From assembly GCF_017310545.1 (NCBI RefSeq), contig NZ_CP066203.1, positions 434,001-498,000 on the forward strand: a DNA stretch of 64,000 bases. The letters are read 5' to 3'. The position numbers were made by a program, and so were the translations under genes. A model generated the notes under the pieces. It made no database searches. It was not told the origin of the DNA and saw only the letters and a program-made list of their open reading frames with translations. Positions 28,769 through 35,866 of the stretch are shown piece by piece. Position 1 is the stretch's first letter. Each line of letters opens with the position of its first letter. Source of the DNA: Methylacidimicrobium sp. B4 (GTDB lineage: Bacteria > Verrucomicrobiota > Verrucomicrobiia > Methylacidiphilales > Methylacidiphilaceae).

Positions 28769-30289
28769 GTGAACCGGCAGCCCCACGCTCGATCGGGAGG
28801 GAGAGCCTCCTCCCATTCCTCGCGCTTCCTGGGAAGCGGGGCTCCTGCGGTCCGGATCCCGTTCCCGGACGCAACGGCCTTGTGGAGAGCATGGAAACGC
28901 ACCGCATCTCGATTTGCGGATGAGCCGGCCCTCCTCCCCTTGGAGTCTGAAGCGTGGATCTCCTTTCGCGAGATTCACTCGGCGGCGCAACGCCTTGCGC
29001 GAGACTATCTATCTGGCCTCCGAAACTCCTGGATCGCCTTCTCCTTGCCCGCCGGCCCGGAATGGATCGAGACCTTTCTCGCTTGCCAGGCGGCGGGTGC
29101 GGCGGCGATGCCACTCGACGCCGGGATCCCCTCGGAGCAACTTCCCTCGGCGGCTTGTCGGCTGGGTGCCTCGTTCCTTTGGGCCTCGAACGGCTTGCAG
29201 CGGCTCGTTCCCCGCTGTCGACGTCGCGGGACCCGCCAGACGGCACTCGTCAAGATCACTTCCGGAAGCCGGGGAGAAGCCGCTTCCCTTCCCTTCTCCG
29301 CCGAAGCCATGATCGAGGATGGGCGAAATACCTCCGCCGCCATGGGCACGAGCGAAACGGACCGCGCCCTGGCTCTCCTCCCCTTTGGCCACTCTTATGC
29401 GCTTGGGAGCTTGGTCCTGCCCTTCCTGCTTCGGGGCATGCGCCTCGTCTCGGCCAAGGAGTTTCTGGTGAGCCAGATCCCAGCCTGGATCCGCAAGCAC
29501 GAAATCACCTTCTTCCCCTCGGTCCCCGACATCTGGCGCGCCTTGGGGCAGCTCCCGGGCCCGGTCTCCCTTCCCTCCCTCCGGATCGCCGTTTCCGCCG
29601 GTGCGGTCCTGCCGGCCGAAACGGCGCGGCGCATCCAGGAACGCTTTTCCGTAAAGATCCACAGCCTTTACGGCTCCTCCGAAACCGGGACCATCAGCTA
29701 CGACAGGCCGGGAGACGCCACCCTCGAGGGTCGCTCCGTCGGAACGGCTCTTCCGCGCGTCTGGGTGACGATCACGCGCGCTCGACGAGTCTCCGTTTCC
29801 AGCCGGGCCCTTTACGGCCGGCGCCAGCGCGTCACCCTCCCCGATCTCGCGCAATGGACCGAGATCGGGGAGATTCGCTTGCTCGGTCGAGCTGATCGGA
29901 TCGTGACGATGGGCGGCCGCAACATCCATCCGGCAGAGGTCGAGGCCCTTTTGCGCCAACTCCCCTCGGTAACCGACGCCCATGTCCGCGCCGTGCGCAG
30001 CCGATCCCGGAACTACCTGGTTGCCGCCGTGGAAAGCTCGAAGAGCTCAAGCGAGCTCCTGCGGCTGCTTGCGGCTGTCGCCCCGGAATGGAAGATCCCG
30101 CGCCTCCTCCTCTGCTTTCCCGAGCTTCCGCGCAATGCGCGAGGAAAAGTGGAGGAACAATCGCTCCAGGCGCTCTTCCGGGATGCCTATCGACCGTTCG
30201 CGTCAGCCAAGGCGAGCAAGATTCGACCTCCGGCAACCGGCTCGTCCGATTCCCGGATCGAGACGGAGAACTCCGCCAGCCGGCCGTAA
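28769..30289 (+). CDS. AMP-dependent acyl/aryl-CoA (or ACP) ligase-like protein
   Basis: Adenylate-forming enzyme of about 506 residues. Recognisable motifs are VKITSGSRGEA (the P-loop, normally TSGTTGxPK), SLYGSSETGTIS, the hinge GRADRIVTMGGRNIHPAEVE and the C-terminal NARGKVEE with its catalytic Lys. The P-loop lacks the usual Thr-Gly-x-Pro-Lys. Such ligases activate carboxylic acids for loading onto CoA or ACP, which fits the ketosynthase cluster. The start is uncertain: GTG 28769 is used, and TTG 28715 is possible. The 3' end overlaps the hot-dog gene by 103 bases. Confidence 0.75.
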   Translation: MNRQPHARSGGRASSHSSRFLGSGAPAVRIPFPDATALWRAWKRTASRFADEPALLPLESEAWISFREIHSAAQRLARDYLSGLRNSWIAFSLPAGPEWIETFLACQAAGAAAMPLDAGIPSEQLPSAACRLGASFLWASNGLQRLVPRCRRRGTRQTALVKITSGSRGEAASLPFSAEAMIEDGRNTSAAMGTSETDRALALLPFGHSYALGSLVLPFLLRGMRLVSAKEFLVSQIPAWIRKHEITFFPSVPDIWRALGQLPGPVSLPSLRIAVSAGAVLPAETARRIQERFSVKIHSLYGSSETGTISYDRPGDATLEGRSVGTALPRVWVTITRARRVSVSSRALYGRRQRVTLPDLAQWTEIGEIRLLGRADRIVTMGGRNIHPAEVEALLRQLPSVTDAHVRAVRSRSRNYLVAAVESSKSSSELLRLLAAVAPEWKIPRLLLCFPELPRNARGKVEEQSLQALFRDAYRPFASAKASKIRPPATGSSDSRIETENSASRP

Positions 30290-30612
30290 AGGCGTTCCCG
30301 CTTGACCTCGACGATGAGCGTCTGGCCGGGCAGGGCGGCCCGCTTGAATTGGAATCCAAGGATCTGCGCGAGCAGGAGAGGTTGCGGCTCTCTTAGGCCG
30401 AGAAGCTCCGACCAGAGGCAGCCTGCGGCCTGCGCCCCGCATTCGACCAGAAGGACTCCGGGAAAGAGCGCCCTGCCGGGAAAATGATCGGCAAAGACCG
30501 GCAGGGACGGGTCGAGCACTGTCTTCGCACGGGCGCACGCTCCCTCCCGATCGATCTCGACCTCGTGGATCCAGGTAAATCCGGGGCCATGCGGCAGCTC
30601 CGGCGCGCTCAT
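30187..30612 (-). CDS. FabZ-like hot-dog dehydratase
   Basis: A 141-residue hot-dog protein. FADHFPGRALFPGVLLVECG (residues 40-59) holds the conserved HFPG...PG(V/M)...E core of FabZ/FabA 3-hydroxyacyl-ACP dehydratases, with candidate catalytic His43 and Glu57. It resembles the small ApeI/FabZ-type dehydratases found in polyene clusters. It converges on the AMP-ligase gene. The ATG at 30612 overlaps the stop of the upstream exported gene (ATGA), so they are co-translated. Confidence 0.8.
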   Translation of the reverse strand: MSAPELPHGPGFTWIHEVEIDREGACARAKTVLDPSLPVFADHFPGRALFPGVLLVECGAQAAGCLWSELLGLREPQPLLLAQILGFQFKRAALPGQTLIVEVKRERLYGRLAEFSVSIRESDEPVAGGRILLALADANGR

Positions 30613-31109
30613 GAGGGGTCGTCGAGAGATGAGGTGGGCGAGCCGCTTCGTCCTGCGATCGGCCCGCGGGCCTTCGGGAGGAGCATCCCGCTCGCCGAAC
30701 GAAGAACCAAGACCGTGAAGCGCTCCCCGTGGAGAGTAACGCCGACGTCATCGCCGCGAATCCAGCTGGCGGGAAGATGCCTGGGTGCCAGCACCGCAAT
30801 CGCATCTCCTCCCCGCCGGTGCGCTTCCTGGGCAAGGCGATAGAATGGATGATGAGAAAGCCCTACCGTCTCGAAGGAACGAAGCACTCCCAGGACGCGA
30901 TAGGGCCTTCGCGGCATGCGGGACCAGACCGGCACATCCTTTCCTCCGATCTGGTAGACGGCCAGAATCCGGGCCCCCGCCTCCGGGGCAGGAGGTTCTC
31001 CCCGCCAAGGGACGTAGGAGATATCTCGAGCATGGAGAGCGGCGGCGGAAAGGAGCAGGCAACCTGCCAGGAGATATCCGGCGCCAAGCGACTTTCCAAG
31101 GGTCCTCAT
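30609..31109 (-). CDS. Exported hypothetical protein
   Basis: A 166-residue protein with an N-terminal signal (SLGAGYLLAGCLLLSAAALHA), perhaps lipidated at the Cys. The central segment RRPYRVLGVLRSFETVGLSH followed by RRGGDAIAVL looks like a compact alpha/beta domain. No known family was assigned with confidence. It is the first gene of a two-gene minus-strand unit with the FabZ-like dehydratase, which ties it to the acyl-chain cluster. Confidence 0.6.
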   Translation of the reverse strand: MRTLGKSLGAGYLLAGCLLLSAAALHARDISYVPWRGEPPAPEAGARILAVYQIGGKDVPVWSRMPRRPYRVLGVLRSFETVGLSHHPFYRLAQEAHRRGGDAIAVLAPRHLPASWIRGDDVGVTLHGERFTVLVLRSASGMLLPKARGPIAGRSGSPTSSLDDPS

Positions 31110-31235
31110 CGATGCATGCTCCGTCTTTGTTCCTTCCGGGCTCGCTCGGGTCTCCCGGGCCTCAAGCCCGCACCCGTTTGTGTCTGTTCAGTGGGCAAGC
31201 AACTCACATGCCGGGAAATGCCAATCACTTCTTAC

Positions 31236-31263
31236 TTGTCAATGGGCGGCAGCAAGGTAGCCT
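31236..31263 (+). promoter_or_regulatory. Candidate promoter for the SYLF-domain gene
   Basis: TTGTCA at 31236-31241 and a weak -10-like TAGCCT at 31258-31263 are spaced 16 bases apart, about 45 bases before the start codon. Only the -35 matches well. Confidence 0.28.
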
Positions 31264-31305
31264 GAAGTAGATCGTAACGCCACAACTAATTCGAGGAGAA
31301 TCCCT

Positions 31306-31983
31306 ATGAAGACTCGCCCGTTCTGGTCCGCCTGGTCGCTTCTCTTTTGCGTCGGCTGCCTTCTGACCGCGCCACGAAGCTTCGCTTCCTGGAATCTGCA
31401 GGAGACCGTCGGGGAGGCGGCCGCCGTCATTCATCAATTCAAGCAGGAAGGGAAGATCCCGAAGTCGGTGTTCGAAAAGGCCAAGGGAGTCGCTTTTCTG
31501 CGGATGACCAAGGGCGGGCTCGTCATCAGTGGAGAGTATGGTCATGGGCTTGTCGTCCAGCGCTTGGCCAACGGCGGTTGGTCCGGACCCTCGGCGATCT
31601 CGAGCAGTGCGGTGGGGATCGGCGCCCAGATTGGCGGTAGCGAAACCAACTACGTCTTCATCCTGAATAGCGATCATGCTGTCCGCCGCTTTGCCCACGG
31701 CGGCAAGGTGCACATGACTGGGGAGATGAGCGGCGTCGCGGGCCCCGAGAGCGAGCATGACGTCTTCCTGAAGCCCAAGAGGGCGGTCTATGTCTACCGT
31801 TCCACCGAAGGACTCTTCGGAGGCATCGCCTTCACTGGATCCGATCTGCGAGAGGCGCCCGATACCAACGAGCGGTATTACCATCGCGCGGTTACGGCAA
31901 GCGAGATCCTCTCGGGACAGGTGGCGCCACCCCATCGGGCCCAAACCCTGATCGACGCGCTCAACGCCCCCTATCCCAGATAG
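31306..31983 (+). CDS. Exported SYLF-domain (Ysc84-like) protein
   Basis: A 225-residue protein with a signal peptide (WSLLFCVGCLLTAPRSFA) and a SYLF/DUF500 domain covering most of the mature chain. Conserved segments are FEKAKGVAFLRMTKGG, GEYGHGLVV, ISSSAVGIGAQIGG and AVYVYRSTEGLFGG. SYLF domains bind lipids such as phosphoinositides in eukaryotes; in bacteria their role, probably periplasmic, is unclear. GAGGAGAATCCCT precedes the ATG. It converges on ispF. Confidence 0.88.
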   Translation: MKTRPFWSAWSLLFCVGCLLTAPRSFASWNLQETVGEAAAVIHQFKQEGKIPKSVFEKAKGVAFLRMTKGGLVISGEYGHGLVVQRLANGGWSGPSAISSSAVGIGAQIGGSETNYVFILNSDHAVRRFAHGGKVHMTGEMSGVAGPESEHDVFLKPKRAVYVYRSTEGLFGGIAFTGSDLREAPDTNERYYHRAVTASEILSGQVAPPHRAQTLIDALNAPYPR

Positions 31984-32067
31984 CCAATCCCATGGCCCAA
32001 TCGCGCCGGCTTCCTCTAGGCTGCGGGGTGCGTTGCGGGCGGATGGGATGGGAGCATTCTTGCTGGC

Positions 32068-32544
32068 TTACGTCTTCTCCAGCGAGGCGATGGCCATCGC
32101 GGCCATCCCTTCGCCCCGTCCAGGAAACCCCATTCCCTCGTTGGTCGTCGCTTTGATTCCGATTCGCGCGGGCTCGATGCGCAGGGCCGCTCCGACCGCC
32201 GCGCGCATCGCCTCCCGATAGGGACCAATCTTTGGCGCCTCGGCGATCAGCGACGCATCGAGGTTCTCGATCCTCCATCCCTTTTTCTGGAGGAGCTCCC
32301 GAATCCGCTCCAGGAAAATCAGGCTCGAAGCTCCCTTCCATTGCGGATCCGAGTTGGGAAAGAGATGCCCGATATCGCACTCCCCCGCCGCTCCGAGGAT
32401 CGCGTCCGCGATGGCATGGAGCAGCACATCTCCATCCGAGTGACCAAGCAGCCCCTTCTCCGAAGGAATCTCCACCCCGCCCAAAACGAGCTTCCTTCCC
32501 GCTACCAATCGGTGAGCGTCATAACCGATCCCGACTCGTCCCAT
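32068..32544 (-). CDS. ispF: 2-C-methyl-D-erythritol 2,4-cyclodiphosphate synthase
   Basis: Catalyses the cyclisation step of the non-mevalonate isoprenoid pathway. The start at 32544 (MGRVGIGYDAHRL) gives 158 residues, the standard length. Metal-binding residues lie in YDAHRL (Asp and His) and LGHSDGDVLLHAIADA. The C-terminal TTNEGMGFPGRGEGMAA is conserved. A longer frame upstream is antisense to the neighbouring dehydrogenase and has no family similarity. It is divergent from that dehydrogenase. Confidence 0.95.
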   Translation of the reverse strand: MGRVGIGYDAHRLVAGRKLVLGGVEIPSEKGLLGHSDGDVLLHAIADAILGAAGECDIGHLFPNSDPQWKGASSLIFLERIRELLQKKGWRIENLDASLIAEAPKIGPYREAMRAAVGAALRIEPARIGIKATTNEGMGFPGRGEGMAAMAIASLEKT

Positions 32545-32654
32545 CCCATTCCTTCCGGTTCGCTCCAGTCCTACCCCTTGCGTTCCCTCCCCGACGATTC
32601 TGTCGGGGAGCACGCTCTTTACCGAAGCCTCGGTCCGGTCTATATCGAGAGTCG

Positions 32655-33557
32655 ATGCTTCCGACAAGCTTGGCCGTGGTGGGGACGGGTCTTTTGGGTC
32701 AGGGCGTCGCGCGGCGCTTCCTCGCCCGCGGGCTTCCCGTGGCGGTCTACAACCGGACGCGAGCCAAGGCCGAGGACCTCGCTGCGGCCGGAGCTCGGCT
32801 CTATGCCACCCCGGAAGGCGTGGTCGAAGGCTCGGATCTCCTCTTTCTCTGCCTCTCGGACGCATCGGCCATCCGGCGGACGGCTTTTTCCGAATCCTCT
32901 CGCCCGCACCTGCCGGGGAGAACCCTCTGCCAAATGGGAACCATCGGCCCGGACGAGAGCCGGGAGCTGGCCGCGCTCGCCGCCGGCCTCGGGGCCCGCT
33001 ATCTCGAAGCCCCGGTCCTCGGAAACGGTAAGGACGCGGAGGAAGGGCGAGCACAAGTGATGATCGGAGCCGGCCCCGAAGACTGGGAACGGTGGCGGGA
33101 TCTCCTCGGCCTCTTGGGACGCTGCTTCTGGATCGGGCCCGTCGGCAAGGCAGCGGCGCTCAAGCTCGCCTTGAACCAGCTCATCGCTGCGGAAACGACC
33201 GCTTTCGCCCTCAGCCTGGGATTCATCCGCCGTTCCGGTGTCCCGGTCGAGCCCTTCCTCGAGATCCTCCGCCAGAGCTCCCTCTACTGCCCGACCTTCG
33301 ACAAGAAGCTCGCCCGGATGCGGGAGCGGAACTTTGCCTCGCCCAACTTCTCCGTCCGCCTGCTCCTCAAGGATATCGACCTCTTCCTCGCCGAAGCCAC
33401 TCGTCTCGGGTTACGACCCGACGCCCTGGAAGGAGCGCGGACGATCGTCCGGGATGCGATGGAATCGGGCCGGGCCGCCCTGGACTATTCGGCACTCATC
33501 GACGTGGTCGATCCTCAGCCGAAGAGTGAGCTTGCCAAGGACACGCGGCCGATTTAG
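32655..33557 (+). CDS. NAD(P)-dependent beta-hydroxyacid dehydrogenase (GLYR/HIBADH family)
   Basis: A 300-residue Rossmann enzyme. The cofactor motif is VVGTGLLGQGVARRF (residues 8-22). The substrate-binding motif reads EAPVLGNGKDAEEG, close to glyoxylate/succinic-semialdehyde reductases (EAPV-x-GSKKPAEDG). The catalytic Lys lies in GKAAALKLALNQL. Likely substrates are glyoxylate, succinic semialdehyde or tartronate semialdehyde. The start at 32655 fits the family N-terminus. It lies just before tRNA-Glu. Confidence 0.85.
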   Translation: MLPTSLAVVGTGLLGQGVARRFLARGLPVAVYNRTRAKAEDLAAAGARLYATPEGVVEGSDLLFLCLSDASAIRRTAFSESSRPHLPGRTLCQMGTIGPDESRELAALAAGLGARYLEAPVLGNGKDAEEGRAQVMIGAGPEDWERWRDLLGLLGRCFWIGPVGKAAALKLALNQLIAAETTAFALSLGFIRRSGVPVEPFLEILRQSSLYCPTFDKKLARMRERNFASPNFSVRLLLKDIDLFLAEATRLGLRPDALEGARTIVRDAMESGRAALDYSALIDVVDPQPKSELAKDTRPI

Positions 33558-33580
33558 TTGTCTTGCGGAAAAGTTCTGGC

Positions 33581-33656
33581 GGCCCCATCATCTAGCTGGT
33601 TAGGATACGGCCCTCTCAAGGCCGGTGCACGGGTTCGAATCCCGTTGGGGCTACCA
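33581..33656 (+). tRNA. tRNA-Glu (CUC)
   Basis: Complete cloverleaf of 76 bases with encoded CCA. The acceptor stem GGCCCCA pairs with TGGGGCT (first pair G-U). The anticodon loop is CTCTCAA, giving anticodon CUC. The T-loop is GGTTCGAATCC. The next gene starts 12 bases downstream. Confidence 0.96.
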
Positions 33657-33667
33657 TCTTCGGGCTC

Positions 33668-34126
33668 ATGGGCACGCCGCCGAAACACGCAGACGAATCC
33701 CGCCCTCGGCTACGAGCAGAACTGGAGATCCGGACCGCGCACCGGGACGAGCTTGTCAACGTCACCGCCCGCATCCAGGAGACCGCTCGCCGCTGTGGCT
33801 GGAACGACGGCATCCTCACCGCCTTCGTTCCCCATACGACGGCGGGAATCACGATCCAGGAGGGAGCCGATCCCGATGTCGTCCACGACATCCTGGGCTG
33901 GCTCGACCGGACAGTACCCTGGCAACATTCCGCCTACCGGCATGGCGAAGGGAATACGGCGTCCCACATCAAGGCCTCCCTCGTCGGCTCCTCGATCTGC
34001 TGCTTGCTCGAAGAGGGCAGCCTGCGCCTCGGAACCTGGCAGGCGGTCTTCTTCTGCGAGTTCGACGGGCCCCGGACCCGCACCCTCTGGCTCTCCTTTG
34101 CCCCATCCTCCCCGCCCGAAACCTAG
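33668..34126 (+). CDS. YjbQ/UPF0047 family protein
   Basis: A 152-residue single-domain protein of the UPF0047 fold. Diagnostic motifs are FVPHTTAGITIQEGADPDV (residues 53-71) and HGEGNTASHIKASLVGSS (92-109), followed by LGTWQAVFFCEFDGPR. Family members show weak thiamine-phosphate synthase activity in some bacteria, but the physiological role is unsettled. It starts directly behind tRNA-Glu and converges on the histidine kinase gene. Confidence 0.92.
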   Translation: MGTPPKHADESRPRLRAELEIRTAHRDELVNVTARIQETARRCGWNDGILTAFVPHTTAGITIQEGADPDVVHDILGWLDRTVPWQHSAYRHGEGNTASHIKASLVGSSICCLLEEGSLRLGTWQAVFFCEFDGPRTRTLWLSFAPSSPPET

Positions 34127-34170
34127 CCGCCTCTCCCTCCCTCTCCCCAAGGACGACAGGCTCTTCTTCC

Positions 34171-35865
34171 TCAAGGCGGGGCGAGCGGGAAGAGAAGCGA
34201 AAGGTGGCTTCCTTTCCCGGGCGCCGAATCGACCTCCACCTTTCCCCGGTGATCCTCCATGATCTTCCGCACGATCGCCATCCCGATTCCGGTGCCCTGC
34301 GCCTTGCGGGTGAGGAAGGGGACGAAGAGGTTTTCCACCTCCTCCTGGGTCATTCCGGGCCCGCTGTCCCGGACGCCGAGGGCGAGATAGGCGATCCCGT
34401 CTCGCTCCACCACAGAGGTGTTCAGGCCTAAGACCCCGCCTCTGGGCATCGCCTCCGCCGCGTTCAAGATCAGATTGAGCAGTGCTTGCTCGATCTGCCC
34501 GCGGTCTCCTTGCAGCGGAGGGATCTCCGCCGGAATCTCCTTTTCCACCTGAATCCCTTGCGCGGAAAGCTTGTGGCGGACCAAGAGGAGGATCTCGTCG
34601 AGCATCCGTTCGACCGAAATCGGCTCCACCAGGGGCTGAGCCGAACGCCCCAGGGTGAGGACCTGCTCGGTGATCCGATTCATCTGACACAGCTTCGCCG
34701 CGATCACGGCTACGTCCTTTTGCACCCCCGGATCGTCGGGGAAACGGTCCGCCAGCGTATAGAAAAGCATCTGAATGACCGTGAGGGGATTCCGAATCTC
34801 ATGGGCAACCTCCGTAGCGAGCAGCCCCAAGGCGGAAAGCCGTTCCGACTGCCGCAGCCCTTCCTCGATCTTCATCACCTGCTGGAGGAGCCGCGCCTTT
34901 TGAATGGCGACCGTCGAAAGATCCGCCAGGGTCTGCAGCAGCTCGATCTCGCTATTGGCGAAGCGGTGGCGTTGCGCCATGCAGACGCAGAGCACCCCCA
35001 CGCGTTCCACGAACGAGAGAGGCACGGCCAGGACCGAACGGAGCTCCTGCCCCCCGATCTGGAGCTCTGGACAATGCACATAGGGCTCTTCCGCCAGGTC
35101 CAAGACCAAAAGCGGCTTCCCCTTTTTCACCACGACGGAGAAGACCGATTCGTCCACCGGGATCGCAAACTCCCGCGGGAGGCCAGGGTCATCGCTGAAC
35201 GCAGCCCGCAGGAGCAGGTGCGTCTTGTCTTCGGTGAGCAGAAAGAGAAAGGAGCGGGCTCCACCCATCAAGCGGGCCGCATTGCGCACGACTCCGTCGA
35301 AGAGCGGATTCAAGTCGGGCTGCGAAACGAGCGTCTGCGCGATCTCCACCAGGGTTCCCAGCTGCCGCGCCTTCTGGCGAAATCCTTCGATCTCCCATCC
35401 GATCGCCAGCCACTGGGCCGCCTGCGCCGCCAACTGGGAGAGAGCCTGCTCGTGGGTCCGGGTGAAATGGCCCACCCGATGGCTATCGACATTGAGCACT
35501 CCGATCACCGTCGACCCCACCTCGACGGGGACGGCGAGCTCGGCGCGGATCCGGGGATCGATCGGCACGTAGCGCCACTCCCGCCGGACGTCGGAGATCC
35601 GCATCGGCCTGCCGGTGGTCGCCACCCACCCAGTCACGCCCTCGTCGGCCCGGAGCTTGGTGCGGACGGCTCCCTTCCGAAGGCCGACCGAAGCCTCGAT
35701 GTCGAGAAATCCCGTGCTCGGGTTGAGCAGGACAAAAGAGCCGCTGTCCGCTTCCGTCCGGGTCAAGGCGAGACGGAGGAAGTGACGGATGACTCCTCGA
35801 GGATTGAGAAGGGTTTGGATTTCCTCGGGTCGAGCCCGTTCGATGATCGACCTTGCCTCGCGCAT
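34171..35865 (-). CDS. GAF-GAF sensor histidine kinase
   Basis: Cytosolic two-component kinase of 564 residues with no transmembrane segments. Two GAF domains (about residues 25-175 and 190-330) precede a HisKA domain with VAHEIRNPLTVI. The ATPase domain follows, with NLILNAAEAM, VRDSGPGM and TGIGMAIVRKIMEDHRG. The ATG at 35865 is one base after the glnD stop (TAACATG), so the two are transcribed and probably translated together. No response regulator is adjacent. The pairing hints at nitrogen or redox sensing. Confidence 0.88.
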   Translation of the reverse strand: MREARSIIERARPEEIQTLLNPRGVIRHFLRLALTRTEADSGSFVLLNPSTGFLDIEASVGLRKGAVRTKLRADEGVTGWVATTGRPMRISDVRREWRYVPIDPRIRAELAVPVEVGSTVIGVLNVDSHRVGHFTRTHEQALSQLAAQAAQWLAIGWEIEGFRQKARQLGTLVEIAQTLVSQPDLNPLFDGVVRNAARLMGGARSFLFLLTEDKTHLLLRAAFSDDPGLPREFAIPVDESVFSVVVKKGKPLLVLDLAEEPYVHCPELQIGGQELRSVLAVPLSFVERVGVLCVCMAQRHRFANSEIELLQTLADLSTVAIQKARLLQQVMKIEEGLRQSERLSALGLLATEVAHEIRNPLTVIQMLFYTLADRFPDDPGVQKDVAVIAAKLCQMNRITEQVLTLGRSAQPLVEPISVERMLDEILLLVRHKLSAQGIQVEKEIPAEIPPLQGDRGQIEQALLNLILNAAEAMPRGGVLGLNTSVVERDGIAYLALGVRDSGPGMTQEEVENLFVPFLTRKAQGTGIGMAIVRKIMEDHRGKVEVDSAPGKGSHLSLLFPLAPP

Positions 35866-35866
35866 G

